A stretch of 64,000 nucleotides of DNA, from the NCBI GenBank assembly GCA_963786155.1, contig CAWAXW010000006.1, positions 1,984,001 to 2,048,000 of the forward strand, given 5' to 3'. Position 1 is the stretch's first letter. Each line of letters opens with the position of its first letter. The notes under the pieces were generated by a model that saw nothing but the letters and a program-made list of their open reading frames with translations, did not search any database and was not told the origin of the DNA. The DNA is from CAWAXW01 sp963786155 (GTDB lineage Bacteria; Actinomycetota; CADDZG01; WHSQ01). The position numbers and the translations under genes were made by a program. Positions 46,065-55,624 of this stretch are shown here, one piece after another.

Positions 46065-47240
46065 GTGCGACGTTGGGCAAGTCTCGTCATCGCCCTGGTC
46101 ACGGCCGCCTTGCTGGCGGGGAACGTACCCGCTTCCATCGCACAAGGTGACCCGATCCCGGCCGGAAGCGACTGGTTGACGACCCTGAACCTCTACCGCG
46201 CACTGGCCGGGGCTCCCCCGGTCACAGAGGACGCCGTTCTCACACAGGCCAACCAGAACCACGCGAAGTACATGGTCGAGAACGGGGACTTCAGCCACGA
46301 CGAGGACCCGACCAAGCCCTTCTACACGGTCGAAGGCGACACGATGAACAACACGATCTCGGCTTCCTCCTCCAAAGGCACCGAACGAGATGGTGTGGAG
46401 GGCTTCATGTCCACTCCCTTCCACGCCATGCTCCTGCTCAACCCCGAGATCGCAAAGGCGGGGTACGGCGACTACTTCAATGCGAACGCGCCCGGCTTCC
46501 CCTTCGGCGTGTCCATCGGAGTCGGCGGCTTGAACCCGACCGCCCTGTCCTATCCATACACGTTCCCGACAGATGGCGCGATCGTGCCGATCGACAGCTA
46601 CGACGGAAGCGAGTACCCCGATCCGCTCACGTCGTGTCCCGGTTACCAGGTGCCGTCCGGCCTGCCTCTGCTCGTGATGCACAGCGCCGACACGGTCGTG
46701 ACCGGTCATTCGCTAAAGCAAGGTGACACCGTTCTCGATTCATGTCTCATCACCGAGTCCAACTATGCGAACCCCGACGCCGGCGCGCGATCGCTGGGCC
46801 GCAACATCCTGGCCATCCTCGACACAGTCATCATCGTGCCCAAGCAGCCTTTGGAAGAGGGCGGGTCCTACACGGCCTCCGTCACGTCCGCGCTTAGCTC
46901 GAAGACGTGGTCGTTCTCGGTCTATAACCGCCCGCCCTCGATCACCGGCGTCAAGTTCCCCAAGACCTACAAGCCGGCTGGGGGCAAGATCTTCAAGCTG
47001 ACGTTCACGCTCAGCGAGGAGTCGGCGATCTCGATCGAAGTCCTGAACTCCAAGGACAAGGTCGTAGCGAACCTCGACCTCCCGGATGCCAATAACACGA
47101 TGTTCTGGCAGTGGCCGGGCCGCTCCTTCTCGAACGGCAAGGTGGTGAAGGCCGGAACCTATCGAGTGACGATCGACGCGACCGACTCGGCCGGAGCTTC
47201 GGCTCCACAGTTCGTCGGTAACTTCACGGTCAAGCGCTAG
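46065..47240 (+). CDS. Secreted CAP (SCP/PR1)-domain protein
   Basis: 391 residues from GTG 46065, six bases after AAGGAGGA. Signal peptide RRWASLVIALVTAALLAGNV. The CAP domain covers ~40-190 (LTTLNLYRALAGAPPVTEDA, NQNHAKYMVENGDFSHDED, FHAMLLLNPEIAKAGYGDYF). The C-terminal ~90 residues are a FlgD-like Ig repeat (KVVKAGTYRVTIDATDSAG). A TAGCCT box (46028-46033) may be its -10. Function unknown; bacterial CAP proteins are often surface- or sterol-binding. Confidence 0.85.
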   Translation: MRRWASLVIALVTAALLAGNVPASIAQGDPIPAGSDWLTTLNLYRALAGAPPVTEDAVLTQANQNHAKYMVENGDFSHDEDPTKPFYTVEGDTMNNTISASSSKGTERDGVEGFMSTPFHAMLLLNPEIAKAGYGDYFNANAPGFPFGVSIGVGGLNPTALSYPYTFPTDGAIVPIDSYDGSEYPDPLTSCPGYQVPSGLPLLVMHSADTVVTGHSLKQGDTVLDSCLITESNYANPDAGARSLGRNILAILDTVIIVPKQPLEEGGSYTASVTSALSSKTWSFSVYNRPPSITGVKFPKTYKPAGGKIFKLTFTLSEESAISIEVLNSKDKVVANLDLPDANNTMFWQWPGRSFSNGKVVKAGTYRVTIDATDSAGASAPQFVGNFTVKR

Positions 47241-48606
47241 CAACTTTCGCGATCGCTTCGACCGAACGCTCGACGTCTTCGGCTGAGGTCGCCCAGTTGG
47301 AAACCGAGATCCTCATAACGGCTTTGTCCTGCCACAGGCTGCCCGACATCCAGCACGTTCCCTCTTCCTGGACGCCCGAGGTGACACGCCGCGTCACTTC
47401 GTCGTCGTCTCCGAATCTGACCAGCACCTGGTTGAGGACGACGTCGTTTAGGACCTCGACCTCGTCGAGCTTGCCGAGGAGCTCGGCGAACTGACGGGCG
47501 CGCTCGCAACAACCTTCGATCATCGCGACTATGCCCTTGCGGCCCAGCGCCCTTATCCCCGCGTAGGTTGAGAATCCTCTTGCCCGCCGGGAGAACTCGG
47601 GGACCCAGTCCATAGGGTCTCGCTCGGCCCCCGTTTCGCTGTGGATCAGATAACTCGCTCTCACTCCCATCGCAGCGCGGTGCGAGTCTGGATGCGCGCA
47701 GAAGACGTAACCCGAGTCGTAGGGAACGTTGAGCCACTTGTGGCCATCGGTCGCCCACGAGTCTGCGCCGTCGACACCTTCGACGAGATGTTTCAGCCGA
47801 TCGCTCACCGCGGCCCAAAGTCCGAAGGCGCCGTCCACGTGAACCCATGCGCCGGCGCCCTGGCTGATCTCGACCACGTCCGAGAACGGGTCGAAGGAGC
47901 CGCTGTTCACGTTGCCCGCCTGCGCACACACGATGGTCGGGCCGTCGTAGTCGTCGATCACTGCTCGCAGGCCGTCTGCCACCATCCTGCCCTGCTCGTC
48001 GGCGGGCACCAACACGAGATTGCCGGTCCCCAGACCGAGGAAGCGCAGCGCCCGGTCGATCGTCGAGTGACGCTGCTCGCCGACGATCACACGCACGCGT
48101 GGCGCGCCCTGGAGACCATCGACCTGAACGTCCCAGCCGGCCTGTTCCAACACGTGATGGCGCGCCGCGGATAGACCCGTGTAGTTCGCCATCTGACCGC
48201 CGGTGACGAATCCGGAGGACGCGCCCTGCGGAAGTCCGAGGAGCTCGGTCAACCAGCGGCCGGCGACGTCTTCCGCCACCGACGCCGACGGTCCCGCGAC
48301 GTAGAGCCCCGCATTCTGGTCCCAAGCACTTGCGAGGAACTCGGCGGCGAGCGACGCCGGGGTCGAGCCGCCGATCACGAACCCGAAGAACCGAGGACTG
48401 TCGGTACCGATCAGTCCGGGCTCCGCCGCCTTGGCCAGCTCGGCGATCACGGTTTGCGGATCGAGAGGCTCGTCGTCCAAGGGGAGATCGAGCGTCGCTT
48501 GTAGCTCCTCGAGGCTTGCGGCAGGTCTCACGGGCCGCTTGGGCAACGAATCGACGAAGTCACTCGCGTGGTGCGCGGCGGACTCGAGCAACTCTCGGAT
48601 CGACAT
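47230..48606 (-). CDS. PLP-dependent group II decarboxylase
   Basis: 458 residues of the aromatic-amino-acid/glutamate decarboxylase fold. Cofactor site: GEQRHSTIDRALRFLG, AGAWVHVDGAFGLWA and the Schiff-base Lys in ATDGHKWLNVPYDSG. Family features include FFGFVIGGSTPASL and GFVTGGQMANYTGL. Start ATG 48606 with AAGGAGG seven bases upstream. It precedes and overlaps the convergent CAP gene by 11 bp. The substrate could be an aromatic or acidic amino acid; not resolvable. Probably co-transcribed after the M20 peptidase gene, 12 bp apart. Confidence 0.87.
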   Translation of the reverse strand: MSIRELLESAAHHASDFVDSLPKRPVRPAASLEELQATLDLPLDDEPLDPQTVIAELAKAAEPGLIGTDSPRFFGFVIGGSTPASLAAEFLASAWDQNAGLYVAGPSASVAEDVAGRWLTELLGLPQGASSGFVTGGQMANYTGLSAARHHVLEQAGWDVQVDGLQGAPRVRVIVGEQRHSTIDRALRFLGLGTGNLVLVPADEQGRMVADGLRAVIDDYDGPTIVCAQAGNVNSGSFDPFSDVVEISQGAGAWVHVDGAFGLWAAVSDRLKHLVEGVDGADSWATDGHKWLNVPYDSGYVFCAHPDSHRAAMGVRASYLIHSETGAERDPMDWVPEFSRRARGFSTYAGIRALGRKGIVAMIEGCCERARQFAELLGKLDEVEVLNDVVLNQVLVRFGDDDEVTRRVTSGVQEEGTCWMSGSLWQDKAVMRISVSNWATSAEDVERSVEAIAKVASA

Positions 48607-48618
48607 TGTCCGACCTCC

Positions 48619-49980
48619 TTATCGAGTCGCGCCGCTCGCAAGGTCCTGCAACAGAACGGCTTGGGCGACGATCATCTGCTCTATCTCGGAAGGATCCACG
48701 CTCTCGTCGGAGCCATGGATCCGAGACTTGGCCACGTCCTCGGGCCCCCACAGGATGAACTCGGAGCGGGGGGAAGCCTTCTGCAGAGTAGCCAGCAAGG
48801 GGATGGTGCCGCCGGAACCGGCTTCGCCCACCGGAGCGCCGAACGCGACCTCCATCGCCCGGCGAGCCGCGGCGTAGCCGGGCCCATCGGTACGGCACTC
48901 GAATGCGGGTGATGCCTTGAGCCTTTCGACACTGACTTGCGCCCCCCACGGGACGTGAGACTCGAGGTGGCGCACGAGGGCGTCGAGCTCGGCGTCGGGG
49001 TCAGAACGAGGAACTATGCGCATCGAGAGCTTGGCGCGCGCTTCCGGGTGAAGAACGTTGGACGAGCCCGCGATCGACGGAACGTCGATTCCTATCGCAG
49101 AGACCGAGGGCCCGGACCAGAGCCGTGAACCGATAGAGCCGGAACCCGTCAGCTCGACCCCATCCAACATGTCCGCTCCCTCGCGGAAGTCCTCCGGGGA
49201 CTGGTCGCTGCCCGTCCATTCGTAGCGTGAGACACCCTCGACGACTACGTTGCCCTCGTCGTCGTGGAGCGTCGAAAGCAGCCGTGCGAGCACCATCATC
49301 GCGTCGGGGGCCGGACCGCCGAAGACCCCCGAATGAAGTGCATGCTCGAGTGTTCGCACCGTGACGATGCAAGCGACGTCCCCGCGCAACGCTGTGGTGA
49401 GCGACGGTTCCCCCGCGCTCAGATTCCCCATGTCGCAGATGACGAAGACATCGCACCCGAAAAGCTCGGGGTTCGCTTCGACGAAGGCATCGAGGTTGCT
49501 GAGAGTCTCCTCCATCCCCTCGACGATCAGCTTTACCGTGCAGGGCGGGTTGCCCTCGAACACTCTGAGGGTGCCGAGATGAACCGCCAGACCACTCTTG
49601 TCGTCGGCCGCTCCGCGGCCGTAGATCCGGCCGTCTTCTTTGCGCACCGGCGTCCACGGGTCCGAGGTCCAACCTTGCTCGGGCGGCGCGGGCTGAACGT
49701 CGTAGTGCGCGTACAACATGACAACGGGGGCACCCTCGGGACCCTCGATCTCCCCGAACAAGGGCGGGTAGCCGGTCGGGACGTCTTGCGCCACGGCGTT
49801 CGCGAACCCGGCTCCCTGGAACAGCGTCAGCGTCTCGCGCGCCATCTCCTCGACCGGTTCGGGAGGGTATCCGGGGAAAGCGATGGAGGGGATGGCCACC
49901 AACCGTTCGAGGTCGGCGAGGACGCCGGGCATCGCCCGCTTGGCACGGCTCCGGATCTCAGCTTCGTCCATCACGCTCAC
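48619..49980 (-). CDS. M20 family dipeptidase
   Basis: 453 residues. Two-zinc site: H in LYAHYDVQPAP, D in GRGAADDKSG, catalytic Glu in EGMEET, D in VICDMGN and H in SRIHGSDESVD. The inserted dimerisation domain lies in the middle (HALHSGVFGGPAPDAMM). Length and order match M20A dipeptidases (PepV/carnosinase-like). Cytoplasmic, no signal. It lies upstream of the PLP decarboxylase on the same strand, a likely operon for peptide/amino-acid use (inference). Confidence 0.9.
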   Translation of the reverse strand: MSVMDEAEIRSRAKRAMPGVLADLERLVAIPSIAFPGYPPEPVEEMARETLTLFQGAGFANAVAQDVPTGYPPLFGEIEGPEGAPVVMLYAHYDVQPAPPEQGWTSDPWTPVRKEDGRIYGRGAADDKSGLAVHLGTLRVFEGNPPCTVKLIVEGMEETLSNLDAFVEANPELFGCDVFVICDMGNLSAGEPSLTTALRGDVACIVTVRTLEHALHSGVFGGPAPDAMMVLARLLSTLHDDEGNVVVEGVSRYEWTGSDQSPEDFREGADMLDGVELTGSGSIGSRLWSGPSVSAIGIDVPSIAGSSNVLHPEARAKLSMRIVPRSDPDAELDALVRHLESHVPWGAQVSVERLKASPAFECRTDGPGYAAARRAMEVAFGAPVGEAGSGGTIPLLATLQKASPRSEFILWGPEDVAKSRIHGSDESVDPSEIEQMIVAQAVLLQDLASGATR

Positions 49981-49990
49981 CGTCGAGAGA

Positions 49991-50748
49991 CTATGACGCC
50001 GGCGACGCGGCGGACCCCAACCGGGCTCTTTCGATCAGGGATCGGCCGATCATGAACGCGGAGATATTCACGGCGGCATGAGCAAGCACCGGCGCGGCGA
50101 CGCTGCCCGAGCGCAACCTGAGATGGGAGAAGAACACCCCGGCCCCCGCGGTCGCCGCTGCGATGCCGGCTGCGGCGTGGCGGCGACTCTTTGTCTTGTC
50201 CTGGGCTAGCTCGGAGACGGGGTTCCCCTCGAACGTATCGAGCGTCGGGAGCACGTGCCACAAACCGAACAGGAGCGCGGTCCAAGCGAGGGTCGCGGGC
50301 GTCTCGCGCTCGCCGCGAACAACGCGTGGAGTACCGACCGGAACATGATCTCCTCCGCCAGCGCAGTCGTCACGGGGATGCGAATGGTCGCGTGATACAT
50401 CAGCTCCCGGCGCGACATCTCTTGCAGGCGTTCATCGAGGAAGAACCCGCGCGTAGCAGGGATGGCGGCCAGGGTCCCGACCGCGGCAGCGCAGGAAGCG
50501 GCTGCGATGGATCCCACCTTCAATCCCCGGCCCAGTTCCTCACGCCCCAGCCCCAGCTCCTCGCGGGTGCATCCGATGCTCCGGGCGAAAGAGGTCAGGG
50601 CCCAGGCGGAAACGAGGTTCAGGGCCGCGTCGGCCGGGGGTCGCAGCACCCGATGCACGATGTAGTTGTGCCCGACCAGCAAGGCCACGCCGATGAGCTC
50701 GGGCGTGAAGGGGACGATCGATGGCCGGCGGCGCCGTCGAAGGGTCAC
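49991..50748 (-). CDS. CPBP-family intramembrane metalloprotease (one frameshift)
   Basis: About 252 residues. GTG start 50748 overlaps the upstream alpha/beta hydrolase stop by 4 bp. Helices at ELIGVALLVGHNYIV and GSIAAASCAAAVGTLAAIP. CPBP/Rce1 motifs: EE-x3-R (TTALAEEIMFR), then after a shift near 50290, F-x3-H in WHVLPTLD, and H-x3-N in LAHAAVN. All catalytic residues are present. Substrate unknown; the translational coupling to a membrane hydrolase suggests a shared function. Confidence 0.82.
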
Positions 50749-52670
50749 GCCTTCTTGTGCGCGTCCTTCTTGTGCTCCGCGATCCATTCCGCGCGCCGCG
50801 TCTCGTAGGCCTTCATCGCTTCCTCGATGCGAACCATCTGCTCCTCGGACGCCTCGAACCGAAATACGGCCCGCACGAACCGAGCGAGGTCGGCGCGATA
50901 GTCATGACCCTTAGCCACGAAGACCCCGGGAACTACCGACATCGAGTTCTTCATGTCGACGAGCGTCTGCAGGAACGTGATGATCGGCCCGTACCGAGCG
51001 GTGCGAGGCACACCCGCTGGTCGCGTCTCGGGGGGGCCGAGCCATGGTGGACAGGCGAGAAGCAGGTCGGCTCCGAAGAAGGCGACCGCGTCGTTGTGGT
51101 GCGTGATCATCACGTAACGAAGCCGAGAGATCGCATCTTCATCCAGTTGTTCGAGCTCGGAGATGTGATTGAAACGTCCGACCAGCGATGCATCCGTGTC
51201 GTGGCGGTGGCCGCCCAGGACTTCGCTCTTCCACTCGCTGGCGAAGGGTGTCCCGATCCACAGCGCCGAGTCGACCCCGCGGTCTTGCAGCCCGCGCGTC
51301 CCCCGATGCACGAACGCGTCCTGACTGGTGTGTGCGCCAAGACTCTCGCCGAACAGCAGCACCCGTGGTCTCTCCGACGGCTCCATCGCCTCGAGCTTCT
51401 GCCACAGAGCCAGGAAGAACATCTCGTTCTGTTTGCGACCGACCTCGACGCGTCCGAGCGACATTGGCGAGGGCCGCTTGGAATACTGCAAGGTGACGGT
51501 GGCGCAGTCGCCGCGGCTGAGGAACTCGAGCGATTCGACTGCCTGATAGTTCACGTAACCGGTGCCGGTCGGGGACACAACTAGAAGGACGCTTCGATTC
51601 AAGGCCTCGGTCCTGTCGATCTCTTTTATCGCCAGCGCGACTCGCTCTTCTTGCGTGGGCGCGCTGTCGAGACCGACGAAGATCCTGATCGGGTGATTCT
51701 TGGCGGGCTCGCCCATCGCTTGCTCGATCCATTCGGGGCGGATGAACGTGTTGACGTGCCTGGCACCTTGCCGGCTCAACGTGTCGTATCGGACGTGGCT
51801 GCCCGCGCTCCCACTAACGAGATTCGTCGCCGGTTGTGCTTCGAGCCCCGGCTCCGGCTTGCTCGCGGCCGATTCCACGCGGTGATAGACGCGGTGCAAG
51901 GCGGCCACAACCCCGGTGCCCATCAGGCCGAGGGAGAGCAAGTGTGCCGGAGCCCTCCACCCACTTGCCCGGCCCGGAAACACCCGCGCCAAACCCTCTG
52001 CCGTGGCCCACGCCAGCCTTCGTTCCGCCAGGGAGATCGTGGTTAGCCCAACGCTCACGAGAGCTCCAGTCGCCAGGGCACGTGCGGGATTGATGGCGGG
52101 GCCCTGCTCCTCCCAGAGGGCTTGATCCTCGGCGGCGAATCGGCGTACGAGCCTCTTCTGCTGGAACAGGGAGATGCCGACGCCGGTCAGGATCGCGGCC
52201 GGCATCGAGCGGAAGGGTCGCTTGAAACGGGTCCGTGATTCGAGAACCTCCGTCCCCTGCTCCAGCGCTGCGGTCGTCACTCCGGCGAAGCCGACGGTGG
52301 AGAGGAGATATCCCGCGGTACGCAATCCGCCGCGCGTTAGATGTTCCCCAGGTTTCTGTTTGAAGGCCGTCTGTAGTGCCAGTCCGGCGGCCATCGCTCC
52401 CACGTCGGCGAAGTTCCGGCGACGCCGGGCTCGATCGTCGAGCTCGCCTTCTCCCGTTCGCCATTCGACGAACCCCTCGATCGCGTCGTGGACCAAAGTT
52501 GCGAGACCGTAGTTGATCGCCATCGCCGACCCGGTGATCACTGCTTGGTCGGAGTTGCTGCGCTTCATGAAAGTCCTCTGGAGAGAGCGCGGCACCGAGG
52601 CGCCGGCCACGAACATCCCCACCTGCTCGGATCGGCCCGCGGCCCCGTTGCCCGTCACCCTTCTGACCAT
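50745..52670 (-). CDS. Two-part alpha/beta hydrolase with membrane N-terminus (Abhydrolase_9-like)
   Basis: About 641 residues. The N-terminal ~270 residues contain several hydrophobic segments (YGLATLVHDAIEGFV, GLALQTAFKQK, RALATGALVSVGLTTISLAE). The C-terminal hydrolase has the nucleophile GESLGAHTSQDAF, and VSPTGTGYVNYQA; a catalytic Asp/His pair is likely in ADLLLACPPWL and VFVAKGHDY. This N-plus-C layout resembles actinobacterial Abhydrolase_9. ATG 52670 has AAGGGGAGAG upstream and is preferred over 52688. Probably an esterase or lipid hydrolase. Confidence 0.8.
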   Translation of the reverse strand: MVRRVTGNGAAGRSEQVGMFVAGASVPRSLQRTFMKRSNSDQAVITGSAMAINYGLATLVHDAIEGFVEWRTGEGELDDRARRRRNFADVGAMAAGLALQTAFKQKPGEHLTRGGLRTAGYLLSTVGFAGVTTAALEQGTEVLESRTRFKRPFRSMPAAILTGVGISLFQQKRLVRRFAAEDQALWEEQGPAINPARALATGALVSVGLTTISLAERRLAWATAEGLARVFPGRASGWRAPAHLLSLGLMGTGVVAALHRVYHRVESAASKPEPGLEAQPATNLVSGSAGSHVRYDTLSRQGARHVNTFIRPEWIEQAMGEPAKNHPIRIFVGLDSAPTQEERVALAIKEIDRTEALNRSVLLVVSPTGTGYVNYQAVESLEFLSRGDCATVTLQYSKRPSPMSLGRVEVGRKQNEMFFLALWQKLEAMEPSERPRVLLFGESLGAHTSQDAFVHRGTRGLQDRGVDSALWIGTPFASEWKSEVLGGHRHDTDASLVGRFNHISELEQLDEDAISRLRYVMITHHNDAVAFFGADLLLACPPWLGPPETRPAGVPRTARYGPIITFLQTLVDMKNSMSVVPGVFVAKGHDYRADLARFVRAVFRFEASEEQMVRIEEAMKAYETRRAEWIAEHKKDAHKKA

Positions 52671-53653
52671 GGTCTCTCCCCTTCCCATTGCTTACCGTCG
52701 ACGCTCACATGAGTTAGCCCCGCGCTGCTGGCCGCGGCGTTGGTCATGAAGCCCAGCACTATCAGACGTGCCACGAGATAGAGGAACGACATGAAGACCG
52801 CGGCGAAGCCCAGCGCCCCATAGAGACCATCGGTATCGAGCCGCCCGGCAAAGTAAGACGTCGTGAAGAGTCTCAGTAGCTCCAGACCCACAGCGAACAA
52901 CACCGCGCCCGGAACGAACGCTACCCACCGGGCACCCGGCGGGTGGGGAAGCTTGCTGGCCACCCAGACACCGAGAACGGCGAGCAAGGCCATCTCAAGG
53001 ATCGTGGCAGCAAGGTCGGTCAGAACCGCTCCCGTGAAAAGAGGTGCGAGGGCGATCCGGTAAAGGCTGAGGGCCAGGAGTGCGCCCGCGGTCGCCAGGA
53101 TCGGGCGCACCGCCTGGGTCGGTGGACCCGGACGCATTCCCCACGCGATCGCCGACACCAGGCGGAACGCCTTGTAGACACTCCGCGACGCCCACATCAG
53201 AAGCACGAGCCCGGTCACCAGAAGCACGGGAGCCGCGCGCCCCGTCTCGGCGGACGCTCGGCCCACCGCCCCGGCTATGGCCGCGCCCATCCCCAACTCG
53301 TCGGCCGCTTCCGAAGGAGACTTGTCTCCGAACTCCGCGAACAGGCGGAAGATCGAAGACGCCGTGAGAGCCGCCGGCAAGAGCCAGATGAACAAACGGT
53401 AGGCGAGCCCCCCGGCGAGCAGCCCTCCGCCCCGGCCCCCGTCCTCCTCGACCAGGTTGAAGATCGCCTGAACCGCCGCGTTCCTATCGCGCTCCTTCTC
53501 TGCTCGCTCCAGGAACTCCCGTTTGGTGTCGTCGGCTCGCGACTTTGCGTCTCGAACTCGGTCTCGCAGCCGTCTGCGACTCTTCTCGGTCGGGACTTGG
53601 TCAGGCTGAATCGGGTCGTCATCCGGTCCTGGGTCCGACCCGGCCTGTGCCAT
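52655..53653 (-). CDS. YihY/BrkB-family inner-membrane protein
   Basis: 332 residues. After a basic charged N-terminus (RRRLRDRVRDAKSRADDTKR), six predicted membrane helices include LAGGLAYRLFIWLLPAALTA, VLLVTGLVLLMWASRSVY and FAAVFMSFLYLVARLIVLGF. This is the YihY (formerly RNase BN-like) pattern. Its end overlaps the hydrolase start by 16 bp on the same strand. Function of the family is unclear; the GGGLLAGGLAYR segment is the family's conserved start. Confidence 0.87.
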   Translation of the reverse strand: MAQAGSDPGPDDDPIQPDQVPTEKSRRRLRDRVRDAKSRADDTKREFLERAEKERDRNAAVQAIFNLVEEDGGRGGGLLAGGLAYRLFIWLLPAALTASSIFRLFAEFGDKSPSEAADELGMGAAIAGAVGRASAETGRAAPVLLVTGLVLLMWASRSVYKAFRLVSAIAWGMRPGPPTQAVRPILATAGALLALSLYRIALAPLFTGAVLTDLAATILEMALLAVLGVWVASKLPHPPGARWVAFVPGAVLFAVGLELLRLFTTSYFAGRLDTDGLYGALGFAAVFMSFLYLVARLIVLGFMTNAAASSAGLTHVSVDGKQWEGERPWSEG

Positions 53654-53675
53654 ACCGGGTTAATCATCGAGGAAG

Positions 53676-54926
53676 ATGCCACACTTGTCTGCACCCATGG
53701 CCGATCGGGAAGAAGTACCCGAGCCCGCCCGTAGCGGCACGCAGATAACGGGCCCAGGATCGAGCGCGCCCAGGCCCCCCGCCAACGACTACAAGTGGAT
53801 GCTGTGGCTCATAGCCATCGCGCCGGCGGCGGCCGTCGCAATCGTGGCGACGCTTTCCTTCCTATCCGCGATCAGCGGCGTCTTGCAGACGATCCTCATG
53901 GCTGAGTTCCTGGCGCTTGCTCTCGAACCGGGCGTCAACTACCTCGCCCGCAGAGGGTGGAGGAGGGGCGTTGCCACCGGCGCGTTGATGGGCGGGATCG
54001 TGCTCGTGGGAGTCGGGGTCTTGTGGCTGATCCTGCCAACATTGATCTCGGAGTTGGCCGGCCTGTTCAGCGAGCTCCCGAGCGCCATCGCCGACCTGGC
54101 CGAACGGCTGGGCTTCGATATCTCGGAGAACAACCTCGAGCAGGCCTTTAGTGAGGAACGCTCCGACCTGACCTCCCTCGCCGGCGACCTGGCCGGCGGC
54201 GTGATCGCGCTGACTGGTTCGCTGCTCGGTGTGATCGGCAACCTCAGCGTCATCGGTCTTCTCGCCTTCTATCTGACGGCGGAAGCGCCCAAAGTCAGAC
54301 GAACGATCCTCTCGCTTCTTCCCAACAGGCAGCAGCGGGAGGTGCTCCGGCTGTGGGAGATCTCGACGGAAAAGATCGGCGGCTACCTCTACAGCCGTGC
54401 TCTCATGGGGTTGATATCCGGGATCGCCACATACACGGTCCTGCGCGTCCTTTCGATCCCGTTCGCCGCGCCCCTCGCCATCTTCGTCGGCTTCGTCTCT
54501 CAATTCGTCCCGGTCGTCGGTACATACATCGCGTACGCTCTGCCCGTCGTCGTCGCCCTTGGGACCGAGGGCCCACGAGACGCCATCATCCTCGTGATAT
54601 TCGCAACGATCTACCAGCAGTTGGAGAACCTCTTCATCAGCCCCAAGCTGTCGGAGCGCACGATGCAACTTCATCCCGCGGTTGCATTCGTGGCAGCAAT
54701 GGTGGGTGGCGCCATCGGCGGCATATCGGCTGCATTCCTCGCGCTGCCCGTTGCGGCGATCTTCCAAGCGTTCGGATCGACCTTCCTGAAGCGCTACGAG
54801 GTAGTGGACAGCGACCTGACGAAGGATCAGCCGGATGCGCCGCACGAAGAGGACGACAAGGATCCGATCCTGAAACGCGTATGGCTAGCGATCAAGAAGT
54901 CTGGTTCCGAGGAAAAGACCTCGTAA
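53676..54926 (+). CDS. AI-2E/PerM-family transporter
   Basis: 416 residues with about eight membrane helices in the AI-2E transporter pattern: MLWLIAIAPAAAVAIVATLS, LALALEPGVNYLARRGWRRG, VIGLLAFYLTAEAPKVRR and the conserved end VGFVSQFVPVVGTYIAYALP and NLFISPKLSERTMQLHP. The name does not fix the substrate. Start ATG 53676 has GAGGAAG close by; ATG 53697 is an alternative. Divergent from the YihY gene. Confidence 0.88.
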   Translation: MPHLSAPMADREEVPEPARSGTQITGPGSSAPRPPANDYKWMLWLIAIAPAAAVAIVATLSFLSAISGVLQTILMAEFLALALEPGVNYLARRGWRRGVATGALMGGIVLVGVGVLWLILPTLISELAGLFSELPSAIADLAERLGFDISENNLEQAFSEERSDLTSLAGDLAGGVIALTGSLLGVIGNLSVIGLLAFYLTAEAPKVRRTILSLLPNRQQREVLRLWEISTEKIGGYLYSRALMGLISGIATYTVLRVLSIPFAAPLAIFVGFVSQFVPVVGTYIAYALPVVVALGTEGPRDAIILVIFATIYQQLENLFISPKLSERTMQLHPAVAFVAAMVGGAIGGISAAFLALPVAAIFQAFGSTFLKRYEVVDSDLTKDQPDAPHEEDDKDPILKRVWLAIKKSGSEEKTS

Positions 54927-55019
54927 CCACTCGGAAACACCCGAAACCGGGTGCATGCCGACACATAATGGTGGAGCCCGCCTGTAGGAGACGGGCGGCG
55001 CAGACCCAAGGGGGACAGC

Positions 55020-55604
55020 ATGGCGATGATGGAAGAGCCCGACGCGCAGACCTGGCGGTTCGACCATTGGTGGGTTTTCCTGGTGACTGGGATCGCCTGG
55101 TTCATCTTCTCGATGGCCGTGCTGCAATTCGACATCGGTTCCGTGTCATCGATCTCGTACGTCGCGGGTTTCATCATGCTGCTCGCAGGGATAAACGAGT
55201 TCATCACCCTGTTCCTCGTGAAGGGATGGAGGTGGTTGCGAGCGCTCATGGCCGTCCTCTTCATCGTCGCCGGGATAACGGCCCTCACCTGGCCCGGCGT
55301 GACGTTCCTGGCCATCGCCAGGATCCTTGCCTGGTACCTGTTGTTCAAGGGCACCTTCGACATCATCGCCGCCTTCATGGTGAAGGGCGTGTTCGACATC
55401 TGGTGGATGGGTCTGATCTCGGGGATCCTCGAGCTGATGATCGCCTTCTGGGTCGTCGGCTATCCGGGCCGCTCCGTGACGTTCCTAATCCTGTGGGTCG
55501 GGTTCTCGGCGCTCACTCGTGGGATCACCGAGATCATCCTCGCCTTCCAACTGAAAGGGATGAGAGGGACGGGGGGCGGGCCCTCCACCCTTCCTGCTAC
55601 CTAG
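55020..55604 (+). CDS. HdeD/DUF308-family membrane protein
   Basis: 194 residues with six short membrane helices (WWVFLVTGIAWFIFSMAVLQ, ISYVAGFIMLLAGINEFITL, LMAVLFIVAGITALTWPGVT). The repeated W/G/F two-helix pattern is HdeD-like (acid-resistance or unknown role). Start ATG 55020 after AAGGGGG. Lies 93 bp after the AI-2E transporter gene. Confidence 0.85.
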   Translation: MAMMEEPDAQTWRFDHWWVFLVTGIAWFIFSMAVLQFDIGSVSSISYVAGFIMLLAGINEFITLFLVKGWRWLRALMAVLFIVAGITALTWPGVTFLAIARILAWYLLFKGTFDIIAAFMVKGVFDIWWMGLISGILELMIAFWVVGYPGRSVTFLILWVGFSALTRGITEIILAFQLKGMRGTGGGPSTLPAT

Positions 55605-55624
55605 CGCGCTCAGCCTGATCGGCA

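Noticed and set aside
54937..54953. CACCCG-AAAC-CGGGTG hairpin after the AI-2E transporter gene
   Set aside because: Short stem without a U-tract; could be chance in GC-rich DNA.
54353..55618. 421-codon open frame on the plus strand
   Set aside because: Shadow of the AI-2E and HdeD genes in a shifted frame; highly basic and without motifs.
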